From contig NZ_NSGF01000011.1 in NCBI RefSeq assembly GCF_002294995.1, positions 124,001 to 188,000 of the forward strand: a stretch of DNA of 64,000 nt. The letters run 5' to 3'. This DNA comes from Mesorhizobium sp. WSM3860. Its GTDB lineage: Bacteria > Pseudomonadota > Alphaproteobacteria > Rhizobiales > Rhizobiaceae. Shown one piece after another: positions 53,894-62,397 of this stretch. How positions within the stretch are numbered: position 1 is the first letter of the stretch; every line of letters begins with the position of its first letter. The notes beneath the pieces were generated by a model that did no database searches, was not told the DNA's origin, and saw only the letters and a list, made by a program, of their open reading frames with translations. A program made the position numbers and the translations under genes.

Positions 53894-54976
53894 ATGAGAC
53901 GTACTTTCCCGCTCGCGGCATGCGCCGCGGCGTTGTTGCTCGGCGTGCCCTCCGCCTTCGCTCAGTCCGGCGGCGTCCAGAAAGCAGTCGGCGGTTACAG
54001 CTTCGAGGAAGCCGCCAAGGAGGCCCCCACCACCAAGGACTTCCATTCGGCCGATGGCCATCTCACCTTCGCCATCGTGACACATACGGCCGGCAACGGT
54101 TTCTTCGATCCGGTCTATGTCGGCGCGACCGCCGCCGGCAATCTGATCGGCGCCAAGATACTGCTGCTCGGCTCGGAATCTCCGACCGACGACCCTGCAC
54201 GCGAGATCGAAATCCTGAACCAGATCGTGCAGGACCCCACGATCGACGGGCTGATCATGACAACGCCCCAGGTCGGTGCCTATAACGACATCGTCAAGGC
54301 CGCCGAAGCCAAGGGCATACCGGTAGCAACGACCAATTCCTTCGACGGCACGATCCTCGACCGCAGCGGCATCAGCCACACCGGCCAGGACGCCTCCGCC
54401 GCGGCGATCGCCGGCGAGGCACTCGTCAAGTGCCTGGCGGACAAGGGTATCGAGAAGGGCTCGATAGTTCTGCCGTCATCGACCGCGATGGGCAACATCG
54501 AGGTGAACAATCGGGTCACCTCGGCCTTCAACGCGATCGTCAAAGGCCTGAAGGACGCCGGCAAGCTCGAGGCCTTCAAGGTCGACGCAGGTCCCGAGAA
54601 CACCGGCATCGACACCAATCCGAACGATCCGGTGAATGGCATCGTGACGCTGTTCGAATCGCGCGGTGACGTTGTCGGCGCCTTCGCCGGCAACAACGTG
54701 TTCACGCCTGCGCTGGCCAAGGCTGTCGCCCAGACCGGAAAGGCCGGCAAGATCTGCGCCTATGGCTTCGACCTCGGCCCGGCGCAGCAGGACGCGTTGA
54801 AGAGCGGCGACCTGACCGGCGCGCTCGGGCAGCAGCCCTTCTTGCAGGGCTTCTATCCGGTCATGCAACTCTATCTGCAGATCGATCGTGGCATCGCGGC
54901 CGCCAATCTCGACACGCGCGCCCAACTCGTGACGCAGGAGACTGTTGGAAAGGTCGGCAAGCGTTTCGAAAACTGA
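53894..54976 (+). CDS. Periplasmic sugar-binding protein
   Basis: A 360-residue Peripla_BP_4 protein. The signal peptide ends at about PSAFA-QSG. The N-terminal extension of the mature chain (about 35 residues) precedes LTFAIVTHTAGNGFFDPVYVGATAAGNLIGA. The hinge and C-terminal parts (DGLIMTTPQVGAYND, GQQPFLQGFYPVMQLYLQ) are typical of CUT2 binding proteins. GGGAGGA precedes the ATG at 53894. It is first in an operon with a fused permease and an ATPase. The sugar is unknown. Confidence 0.85.
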   Translation: MRRTFPLAACAAALLLGVPSAFAQSGGVQKAVGGYSFEEAAKEAPTTKDFHSADGHLTFAIVTHTAGNGFFDPVYVGATAAGNLIGAKILLLGSESPTDDPAREIEILNQIVQDPTIDGLIMTTPQVGAYNDIVKAAEAKGIPVATTNSFDGTILDRSGISHTGQDASAAAIAGEALVKCLADKGIEKGSIVLPSSTAMGNIEVNNRVTSAFNAIVKGLKDAGKLEAFKVDAGPENTGIDTNPNDPVNGIVTLFESRGDVVGAFAGNNVFTPALAKAVAQTGKAGKICAYGFDLGPAQQDALKSGDLTGALGQQPFLQGFYPVMQLYLQIDRGIAAANLDTRAQLVTQETVGKVGKRFEN

Positions 54977-54999
54977 ATGTCAAAGCGATCCTGAACCCG

Positions 55000-55027
55000 G
55001 CGCGGGAGGGCTGGTATCCTCCCGCGC
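55000..55027 (+). terminator. Hairpin between binding-protein and permease genes
   Basis: GCGCGGGAGG (55000-55009) pairs perfectly with CCTCCCGCGC (55018-55027) and is followed by ATTTT. It can work as an attenuator or 3' stabiliser that lowers permease expression relative to the binding protein. Confidence 0.65.
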
Positions 55028-55058
55028 ATTTTGGCCTTCGGAACCCTTTCATCAAAAA

Positions 55059-57308
55059 ATGCCCGCTGAAGCTCTCGCTCGTCGCCTTCCACCCCAGCTC
55101 GTCGGCGGCTGGGAAATGGGATTGCTTGCCCTGCTGGCGCTGATCTATCTCGGCGGCGCTGCCGTCAATCCGACGTTCTTCGGCTCGCCGGAGGCGTTCC
55201 ATGCACTGCTTCGCGATACCTCGCGGGTCGCCATCATCGCCGTCGGAATGACCTTCGTCATCATCAACAAGGACCTCGACCTTTCGGTCGGCTCCATCTA
55301 CGGCCTTGTGGCCGTCGTTTTTGCCAGGCTGTTCGCGCCAAGCTTTGCCGATCTCGACATCGTCACGTCGGTGATCGTCTGCGTCCTTCTTGGCATGGCG
55401 ATCGGCCTCGTCAACGGCGTGCTCGTTACCATCCTAAAAGTGCCGGCGTTCATCGCCACCTTGACCACGCTTTTGATCGGCCGCGGCTTCGTCCTCGCCC
55501 TGACGCACGGTCAGGCGATCTACTATCCAGGCAAAGCGAAGGAGGCCCCGCTCTTCTTTCATCTCGGCGAGACGAACGTCTTCGGCTTCAACAATCAGAT
55601 CGCGATCTTCGCGGTCGTTGCGGTGATCGGCGCCTACGTGCTTGCCAACACCCGCTGGGGTTACGAGACCTTTGCGACGGGCGGCAACGAGCAGGCGGCG
55701 GTCTATGCCGGCATACCGACGAACTGGGTGCGCATCCGTGCCTATCTCCTCTCGTCGCTCTGCGCCACCGTTGCCGGCCTCCTGTCGGCCGCTCAGGACA
55801 AGGGTGTGACCCCGCTTTACGGCGTCAGCGGTGAACTGACCGTCATCGCCGCGGTGATCATCGGCGGCGCTTCCATTCTCGGCGGTCGCGGCCGCGTCGC
55901 CGGGTCCTGCCTCGGCGCCACGCTGGTCGTTCTGCTCGATAAGGTGCTGCGCGAGGGTTTGCCGATCACGCGCACCATCAAGATCGGCGAGGAGGAGGTG
56001 ACGGTCAACGCCGTCTATTCCCTGCCGGTCGGCGCGGTGCCGGTCTTCCTCGGGCTGCTGCTCGTCATCGCCGTGCTGATTGAACCTTACCTGATCCGCC
56101 GTCAGGTCGCGGCGCGGCTATGGGCGTGGCTGCGCGGCCAGCCGCCGCCGCCGGCCTTCGAGATCGGCGGCGTCGCGCTCGAGGGCGTGGTGACCAAGGG
56201 CGCCATGGCGACCGACATCGCGCTGTCGGCGACCGGGTTCGGCAAGTTCCTCGCCCGGCGCGATGCCCTTGCCGTCATCCTGACCGTGGTGCTGTGGCTC
56301 ACGGGTCTTTTCCTCAGGCCGGATTACTGGTGGAACCTGTCCAACACTTTCGCGATCCTGCTCAACTATACCGAACTGGCGCTGATCACGGTCGGGCTTA
56401 CCTACGTCATCGCGGCCGGCGATATCGACCTCTCCGTCGGAGCCGTCCTGGCGCTCGCCGGCAGCGCGGCGGCCTATTTCCTGAAGGTCCTGGGCGCCGA
56501 CCCCGTCACCGCTGTCGCGATGGGCCTGCTTGCGGGAATGCTCGCCGGCCTCGTCAACGCCGTCGTCGCCGTCGGCTTGAAGCTCCCGGCCTTCATCGCA
56601 ACGCTTGGCATGTTTTACATCGCCCGCGGCCTTGCGGCGTGGTTCGTCGCCGGCCAGCAGCTTACCGGCTGGCCGGAGGGCTACAATTTGCTCGGCCGCA
56701 AGGTGAACGACATCCTCCTTCACTTCCACATCGTGCTTCCGGATGGCATCCTCAAAACACTGGCCGAGGTGGTCAGCGTGCAGACGGTCTGGATGATCTT
56801 CGTCGCCCTGATTGCCGGCATCGTGCTCGCCTATACGCCGTTCGGGCAAAAGGTTTATGCGACCGGCGGCAACATCCGCGCCGCCGCCTATGCCGGCATC
56901 AACACCAACCGGGCGCGCTTCATCTCGCTCATGCTGTCGGCGTTCTGCGCGACGATGGCCGGCATCATCAACGTCGCCTATTTCCGAAGCTTCAACCCCG
57001 TTGCAGGCCAGTTCCGCGAACTCGACGCCATCGCGTCCGTGATCATCGGCGGCGGGTCGATCTTCGGCGGCTACGGCACCATGCTGGGTTCTCTGGCAGG
57101 TGCAGCCGTGATCACTCTCGTTCGGTCGCTCCTGCAGCTCAATGTCCAGGGCTTCAGCATGCCGCAGCATTGGATCAACGTCTTCATTGGCGTCATCCTC
57201 ATTGCCGCGGTGCTGATCGACATCTGGGTGCGCCAGGCCAACCTCTTCGGTCGCCTGCGAGCCCGCCTCGCCCGACGCGCACGAACCCGGGAAACCATTC
57301 ATGCCTGA
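55059..57308 (+). CDS. Fused double sugar ABC permease
   Basis: A 749-residue protein made of two complete CUT2 permease units in tandem, each about 330-350 residues. Each unit has its own signature: NKDLDLSVGSIYG in the first and AAGDIDLSVGAVLALAG in the second. Each also has its own C-terminal glycine motif: GGASILGGRGRVAGS and GGGSIFGGYGTMLGS. A linker of about 60 residues with PPPPAF joins them. The fusion fixes a heterodimeric channel. No clear ribosome binding site precedes the ATG at 55059. It overlaps the ATPase gene by 8 bp. Confidence 0.87.
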   Translation: MPAEALARRLPPQLVGGWEMGLLALLALIYLGGAAVNPTFFGSPEAFHALLRDTSRVAIIAVGMTFVIINKDLDLSVGSIYGLVAVVFARLFAPSFADLDIVTSVIVCVLLGMAIGLVNGVLVTILKVPAFIATLTTLLIGRGFVLALTHGQAIYYPGKAKEAPLFFHLGETNVFGFNNQIAIFAVVAVIGAYVLANTRWGYETFATGGNEQAAVYAGIPTNWVRIRAYLLSSLCATVAGLLSAAQDKGVTPLYGVSGELTVIAAVIIGGASILGGRGRVAGSCLGATLVVLLDKVLREGLPITRTIKIGEEEVTVNAVYSLPVGAVPVFLGLLLVIAVLIEPYLIRRQVAARLWAWLRGQPPPPAFEIGGVALEGVVTKGAMATDIALSATGFGKFLARRDALAVILTVVLWLTGLFLRPDYWWNLSNTFAILLNYTELALITVGLTYVIAAGDIDLSVGAVLALAGSAAAYFLKVLGADPVTAVAMGLLAGMLAGLVNAVVAVGLKLPAFIATLGMFYIARGLAAWFVAGQQLTGWPEGYNLLGRKVNDILLHFHIVLPDGILKTLAEVVSVQTVWMIFVALIAGIVLAYTPFGQKVYATGGNIRAAAYAGINTNRARFISLMLSAFCATMAGIINVAYFRSFNPVAGQFRELDAIASVIIGGGSIFGGYGTMLGSLAGAAVITLVRSLLQLNVQGFSMPQHWINVFIGVILIAAVLIDIWVRQANLFGRLRARLARRARTRETIHA

Positions 57309-58083
57309 TGCTGCGTTGCCTCAACCGATCGTGGAAATGCGAGGCATCGAAAAAGCCTTCGGCGCCGTTCAGGCGCTTCGGAAAGTCGATCTGGTGCTCT
57401 ATCCCGGAGAGATCCTTGGGCTGGTCGGCGACAACTCGGCCGGCAAGTCGACGCTCATGAAGATCCTGACCGGCGCTTATCAGCGCGACGCCGGCGAAAT
57501 CCTCGTCGCCGGCCAACCGGTGCACTTCAAGAGTCCACATGAGAGCCGCGACGCCGGCATCGAGATGATCTACCAGGATTTCGCTCTTTGCGGAAACATG
57601 GATGTCGGCCAGAACATCTTTCTCGGCCGCTGGCCTCGCAAAGGCCCTTTTGTCAATCGTCGCAAGATGTACGCGCAAGCCGATAGCGTGCTGAAACGGC
57701 TCAAGGTCGATGTGAACTCCGTTTTCCAGAAGGTCGAAAGCCTGTCGGGCGGCCGCCAGCAATCGGTGGCGATTGCCCGCGCGATCTCGTTCGAGCCACG
57801 CGTCGTGATCCTCGACGAACCGACCGCCAATCTCTCGGTGATGGCGACCGAGCGACTCCTCGAGACCATGCTGGAACTGAAAAGGCAGGGCGTTGCCCAG
57901 ATCATCATCTCGCATCGGCTGGTCGACATTTTCGCCGTAGGCGACCGTGTCATGGTGCTGAAGCGCGGCGAGAATGTCGGCGACCGCCACGTCAGGAACA
58001 CCGACGAGCACGAGGTCCTGGAGATCATAGTCTCCGGCACGCGGGAGCAGGCGCTTACAGCCGATCAGGCGAGGGCGGTCTGA
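57301..58083 (+). CDS. Sugar ABC transporter ATP-binding protein, single-domain
   Basis: A 260-residue ATPase with Walker A GDNSAGKSTLMK, signature LSGGRQQSVAIARA, Walker B VVILDEPTANL and switch IISHRL. It starts inside the 3' end of the fused permease gene. With one nucleotide-binding domain it must dimerise to serve the fused permease. The LacI gene follows after a 242-bp gap. Confidence 0.88.
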   Translation: MPDAALPQPIVEMRGIEKAFGAVQALRKVDLVLYPGEILGLVGDNSAGKSTLMKILTGAYQRDAGEILVAGQPVHFKSPHESRDAGIEMIYQDFALCGNMDVGQNIFLGRWPRKGPFVNRRKMYAQADSVLKRLKVDVNSVFQKVESLSGGRQQSVAIARAISFEPRVVILDEPTANLSVMATERLLETMLELKRQGVAQIIISHRLVDIFAVGDRVMVLKRGENVGDRHVRNTDEHEVLEIIVSGTREQALTADQARAV

Positions 58084-58325
58084 TCGATCAGGGGCCGCTT
58101 TTTGGGTGAGGCTGTTAAGCTACCCCCCTCATGTTGGCGGCGGATGTGACCAGCCACATCGGTTCGGTTTCCTCGCCGTGGTTGCGATGGACGGCCGTCC
58201 CCGTCCGCTTGACAACAGCCGGAGCCTGCGCGACCCAGACGGGGGCGAAACAGGCCGGGCGGCGCGATGACACGGATGTCGATCGTCTTTTCGAGGGGGC
58301 ACATCGAACGTACGAGGACGGGGCT

Positions 58326-59354
58326 GTGACCAAACCGCGCTCGCGGCGCGGCGGCGGCCGCCCCACGATCGCCGACGTGGCGCGCAAGGCCGGCGTCGGC
58401 GCAATCACCGTTTCCCGCGCCTTGCGCGAGCCCGGGCGGGTTTCGGAAGATCTGCGCCGGCAGATACAGGTCGCCGTTGACGAGCTAGGCTATATCCCGG
58501 ATCCCAATGCGCGCGCATTGGCCTCGGCGCGCGCGGAGGTCTTCGGCGTGCTGGTGCCGTCGCTCACCAACAATGTCTTTGCCGAAGTGGTGCGCGGCAT
58601 CTATGACAGCCTTTCGGACAGCCCTTTCCGCATCCAGATGGGCAATACCCACTATTCGGGCCTGGAAGAGGAGCGGTTGCTGCAGCTTTTCGCCTCGCAG
58701 CGCCCGGCGGCGCTTATCGTGGCCGGCATCGACCAGACGCCGCAGTCGCGAAAGCTGCTGGAGACGGCCGGCTGCCCGGTGGTGCAAGTGATGGAAACCG
58801 GACACGATCCGGTCGATATGCTTGTCGGCTTCTCGCATTTCGACGGTGGCCGCGCTGCCGCCGAGCACCTGATCGAGGCAGGTTATCGGCGCATCGGTTT
58901 CATCGGCGCGCGCATGGATCCGCGCTCGCAGCGGCGCCTTGCCGGCTATCGCGCGGCCATGGAGGCGGCCGGCCTATTCGATCCCCGCCTGGTCACCACC
59001 ACGCCGCTATTGTCGAGCGTGACGCTCGGCCGCGAGCTTTTGCGCGATGCGCTGGCCAAGATGCCGTCGCTCGACGGCGTCTTCTGCAACAATGACGATA
59101 TCGCGCTTGGCGTCCTGTTCGAATGCCGCCGCGCCGCGATCGCGGTGCCGAAGGCCATCGGCATCGTCGGCTTCAACGACCTCGACATGATGCAGGCGGC
59201 GTTCCCGTCGGTCACCAGCGTTCGCACGCATCGTTATGAGATCGGACGGCAGGCAGTGGCGATGGCGCTGGCGGCGATCGCGGGCCGGAGACCCCAGCAG
59301 AGGGTTGTCGATCTCGGTTTCGAGCTCATTCGCCGCGAGAGCACCGCACGTTGA
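58326..59354 (+). CDS. LacI-family regulator, gluconate-repressor (GntR-LacI) like
   Basis: A 342-residue repressor. The helix-turn-helix is PTIADVARKAGVGAITVSRAL, and the effector domain contains LVPSLTNNVFAEVVRGIYD and LDGVFCNNDDIALGVLFECRR, which resemble E. coli GntR of the LacI family. A GTG start at 58326 with GAGGACGGGG upstream gives the TKPRSRR N-terminus; a longer reading from 58131 is unlikely. It lies between two sugar transporters. A palindrome typical of this subfamily (59398-59413) precedes the downstream one. Confidence 0.87.
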   Translation: MTKPRSRRGGGRPTIADVARKAGVGAITVSRALREPGRVSEDLRRQIQVAVDELGYIPDPNARALASARAEVFGVLVPSLTNNVFAEVVRGIYDSLSDSPFRIQMGNTHYSGLEEERLLQLFASQRPAALIVAGIDQTPQSRKLLETAGCPVVQVMETGHDPVDMLVGFSHFDGGRAAAEHLIEAGYRRIGFIGARMDPRSQRRLAGYRAAMEAAGLFDPRLVTTTPLLSSVTLGRELLRDALAKMPSLDGVFCNNDDIALGVLFECRRAAIAVPKAIGIVGFNDLDMMQAAFPSVTSVRTHRYEIGRQAVAMALAAIAGRRPQQRVVDLGFELIRRESTAR

Positions 59355-59397
59355 AACACGCAGAGACGACTGTGCAAATGCCGGTTTACTACCTTGC

Positions 59398-59413
59398 ATG
59401 GTAGCGCTACCAT
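59398..59413. promoter_or_regulatory. LacI/GntR-type operator
   Basis: ATGGTAGC-GCTACCAT is a perfect 16-bp palindrome. It resembles the ATGTTA...TAACAT sites of E. coli gluconate repressors, relatives of the LacI protein encoded just upstream. It sits 44 bp after that gene and 236 bp before the next binding-protein gene. Confidence 0.7.
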
Positions 59414-59455
59414 TTTCTGCGTCGAGCAGTAAGGCGGCGGACGTGAGGCGCTGTT

Positions 59456-59500
59456 TATTATACATAAGAAAACAGCCTTACTTGTTTATTATGTATAATA
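59456..59500. promoter_or_regulatory. AT-rich inverted repeat upstream of the binding-protein gene
   Basis: TATTATACATAA (59456-59467) and TTATGTATAATA (59489-59500) are perfect 12-bp reverse complements around a 21-bp spacer. The AT content is strikingly high for this DNA. The TATAATATGAT segment could also supply a -10 box for the transporter operon. Confidence 0.55.
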
Positions 59501-59648
59501 TGATAGTTTGCTGAATTGCCCGCAGGCGAGGGAAGAGGAGGCAGCGGGCGGCAAAGGTCGGCCGGCAGGCGATTGGATGCGGTAGGAGGTGCCGGCCCAA
59601 ACGCCAGGACTTAATCAACAAGCAGAACTGCAACTGGGAGGAATACTG

Positions 59649-60773
59649 ATGATCAAGTCACTTGTTGGCGGTGTCGTTGCCGCCACTGCATTTGTCATGC
59701 TGAGTTCGTCGGCCATCGCCGATCCGGAAATCGTCAAAGGGCCGTCGGCCGAGCCCGACTGCTTCGCGCCCTGGGCGGCCGATACACAATTCTTCAAATA
59801 TCCGAAGAAGGAAGGACCCTATCGCATCGCGCTCGCGAACGGCTATATTGCCAATACCTGGCGCATCCAGATGATCCAGACGGCCAAAGCCTATGCCGCG
59901 CAACCGGACGTCGCGAAGAAGCTGAAGGAATTCAAGGTGGTATCGACCGGCGAAGATGTGCCGGCGCAGATCTCCGCGATCAATAACTTCATCGATTCCG
60001 GCTTCGACGCAATCGTCGTCAACGCCCAGAACCCGACCGCGTTCGGGCCTGTGATCAAGCGCGCCAAGGAAGCCGGTGTCATTCTGGTTGCCTTCGACAA
60101 CATCCTCGACACCAAGGACGCCATCAACGTCAACGTCGACCAGAAGGGGCTCGGCGAATTGTGGGGCAAGTGGCTGGTCTCGCACGTGCCGAACGGCGGC
60201 AAGGTGCTCGAGGTGCGCGGCGTCGCAGGTACCTCCGTCGATACCGACCGGCACAATGGCATCCACGAGGTTCTCAATGCGTCGGGCAAGAAGTGGGATG
60301 TCACCGAGGTCGTCGGCAAGTGGGACGACGGCGTGGCGCAGAAGGCCACGGCCGACGCGATCGCCACCAGCGGACCCTTCGACGGCATCACAGGGCAAGG
60401 CGGCGACACCGGCATCGTGCAGGCGATGATCGACGCCAAGCATCCGTTCGTGCCGTTCGGCGGCGAGACGGAAAACGGCTTCCGCAAATTCTGCGCGGCG
60501 CATGCGGCGGACGGGCTGAAATGTTCGTCGGCCGGTACCGGCCCGGCGCAGGTTGCCGTCGCCATCAAGACGGCGATTGCCGCGCTCGAAGGCAATGTCG
60601 TGCCGCAGTCGGTCAAGCTGCCTTTGGCCATCGTCGAGGATCCGAACTTCAAGGCAGGGCAGGACTTCTTCCCCGACCAGTCCGACAATTTCTTCGTCGG
60701 CAATTCCTTCCCGACCTGCGGCATCAATTTCACCGCGCAGGAAATCATGGGCCAGACCAAGGAAAACAAGTAG
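59649..60773 (+). CDS. Periplasmic sugar-binding protein
   Basis: A 374-residue Peripla_BP_4 protein. The signal peptide ends near SSAIA-DPE. The mature chain has an extra N-terminal stretch with one cysteine before YRIALANGYIANTWRIQMIQ. Later segments GFDAIVVNAQNPTAFGPVI and TGQGGDTGIVQAMIDAKHPF are typical CUT2 binding folds. GGGAGGAATACTG precedes the ATG at 59649. It heads an operon with a two-domain ATPase and two permeases. The sugar is unknown. Confidence 0.86.
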   Translation: MIKSLVGGVVAATAFVMLSSSAIADPEIVKGPSAEPDCFAPWAADTQFFKYPKKEGPYRIALANGYIANTWRIQMIQTAKAYAAQPDVAKKLKEFKVVSTGEDVPAQISAINNFIDSGFDAIVVNAQNPTAFGPVIKRAKEAGVILVAFDNILDTKDAINVNVDQKGLGELWGKWLVSHVPNGGKVLEVRGVAGTSVDTDRHNGIHEVLNASGKKWDVTEVVGKWDDGVAQKATADAIATSGPFDGITGQGGDTGIVQAMIDAKHPFVPFGGETENGFRKFCAAHAADGLKCSSAGTGPAQVAVAIKTAIAALEGNVVPQSVKLPLAIVEDPNFKAGQDFFPDQSDNFFVGNSFPTCGINFTAQEIMGQTKENK

Positions 60774-60783
60774 CCTTATCCGG

Positions 60784-60810
60784 CCGGCGCCGCGGAAGCC
60801 GCGGCGCCGG
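60784..60810 (+). terminator. GC-rich intercistronic hairpin
   Basis: CCGGCGCCGCGG (60784-60795) pairs perfectly with CCGCGGCGCCGG (60799-60810) around an AAG loop. There is no T-run, so it more likely stabilises the binding-protein mRNA than ends transcription. Confidence 0.65.
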
Positions 60811-60849
60811 TCGCTCGATGCCAATCACGAACCGGCCTGGGGAGGGCTG

Positions 60850-62397
60850 ATGAACGGCGCGGCTCCGCTCTTCCGCATGGAAGGCATATCCAAGCGCTAT
60901 GGCGGCGTGCGCGCCCTGGAAAAGGCCGATCTCACCGTCGCGGCCGGCAGCATCCACGCCATTCTCGGTGAGAACGGCGCCGGCAAATCGACTTTGATCA
61001 AGGTCATGGCCGGTGTCGTCGCGCCGGATGAAGGTAGCATGACCCTGGACGGCCGCGAGGTGACATTTGCATCGCCGGCCGCGGCAAACCAGGCCGGCAT
61101 CGTCTGCATCTTCCAGGAGCTGTCGCTCATTCCGGAGTTGAGCGTCGCCGACAACATCGTCATTTCCGATCCGCCGAAGCGCTTCGGCATGATCGACCGC
61201 AAGGCGCAACGGCGCCTCGCGGAACAGGCGCTTGCCCGCGCGGGTGCCGCCGATATTCACCCCCTGGCGCTGATCAAGGACCTGCCGCTCTCGCGCCGAC
61301 AGATGGTCGAGATCGCCAAGGCGTTGGCCAGGAAGCCGCGCATCCTGATCCTCGACGAAGCGACGTCGGCGCTGACGGCCGCCGATGTCGCGAAGGTCTT
61401 CGAGGTGCTGAAGCGGCTGCGCCAGGAAGGGCTGGCGCTGCTCTATATCTCCCACCGAATGAACGAGATCTCCGAGCTTGCCGACCAGTGCACGGTGTTT
61501 CGCAATGGCCGCAATGTCGCCAGCTATCGGGCCGGATCGAAGAGCGACAACGAAGTCGTCGAGCTGATGATCGGCCGGGAATACAGCCACATTTTTCCGC
61601 CGAAGCCGACCAGGCCCCAGACGCTTTCGGCTCCTGTGCTGGACGCGCGCAACCTGTCCTGGAGCGATAGGCTGGACAATATCTCGCTGTCGGTCGCGGC
61701 GGGCGAGGTCGTAGGACTGGGCGGTCTCGACGGCCAGGGCCAGCGTGAGCTGCTGCTGGCGTTCTTCGGCGTTCTGCGAGGGCTTTCCGGGCAGATCCTG
61801 GTCGACGGCAAGCCGGTTTCGATTGCCAGCCCTGCAGCCGCCAGCGATGACCGTATCGGCATGGCGCTGATCCCGGAAGACCGCAAGACGGAAGGGCTGA
61901 TGCTGCCGATGACCGTGCGCGAGAACCTTTCCTTCGCAGCACTCGACAGGCTGTCCAAGGCCGGCGTCATCGACCGTGCCGCCGAGCAGCGGCTGATCGA
62001 TGACATGGTTGAATTGCTGGCCATCAAGACGGCGGGGCTCGATATCCCTGTCGGCGCGCTGTCCGGCGGCAACCAGCAGAAGGTGGTGATCGCCAAATGG
62101 CTGATGCGGCAGCCGCGCATCATTCTGCTCAACGATCCGACGCGCGGCATCGATGTCGGCACCAAGCAGGAGCTCTATCAGCTGATGCGGAAGCTCGCCG
62201 ACGCCGGCGCCGCGATCCTGTTTTATTCGACCGACTATGACGAGCTGATCGGCTGCTGCGACCGCGTGCTCGTTCTCTATGACGGCGCCATCAAGCGCGA
62301 GCTTGTTGGCGCCGATATCACCGAGCATGCGCTGATCGCCAGCGCGCTGAATATCCACGGCGGCAGCGAGCGGGCAGAGCAAGGAGAGGGCGCGTGA
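60850..62397 (+). CDS. Sugar ABC transporter ATP-binding protein, two-domain (RbsA/MglA-like)
   Basis: A 515-residue protein with two fused ATPase domains. Domain 1 has Walker A GENGAGKSTLIK, an atypical signature LPLSRRQMVEIAKAL, Walker B ILILDEATSAL and switch YISHRM. Domain 2 has the degenerate Walker A GLDGQGQREL usual for this family, a canonical LSGGNQQKVVIAKWL, and Walker B IILLNDPTRGID in which the usual LDEP reads LNDP. ATP hydrolysis therefore probably relies on one site. GGGGAGGG precedes the ATG at 60850. The stop overlaps the first permease start (GTGA). Confidence 0.88.
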   Translation: MNGAAPLFRMEGISKRYGGVRALEKADLTVAAGSIHAILGENGAGKSTLIKVMAGVVAPDEGSMTLDGREVTFASPAAANQAGIVCIFQELSLIPELSVADNIVISDPPKRFGMIDRKAQRRLAEQALARAGAADIHPLALIKDLPLSRRQMVEIAKALARKPRILILDEATSALTAADVAKVFEVLKRLRQEGLALLYISHRMNEISELADQCTVFRNGRNVASYRAGSKSDNEVVELMIGREYSHIFPPKPTRPQTLSAPVLDARNLSWSDRLDNISLSVAAGEVVGLGGLDGQGQRELLLAFFGVLRGLSGQILVDGKPVSIASPAAASDDRIGMALIPEDRKTEGLMLPMTVRENLSFAALDRLSKAGVIDRAAEQRLIDDMVELLAIKTAGLDIPVGALSGGNQQKVVIAKWLMRQPRIILLNDPTRGIDVGTKQELYQLMRKLADAGAAILFYSTDYDELIGCCDRVLVLYDGAIKRELVGADITEHALIASALNIHGGSERAEQGEGA

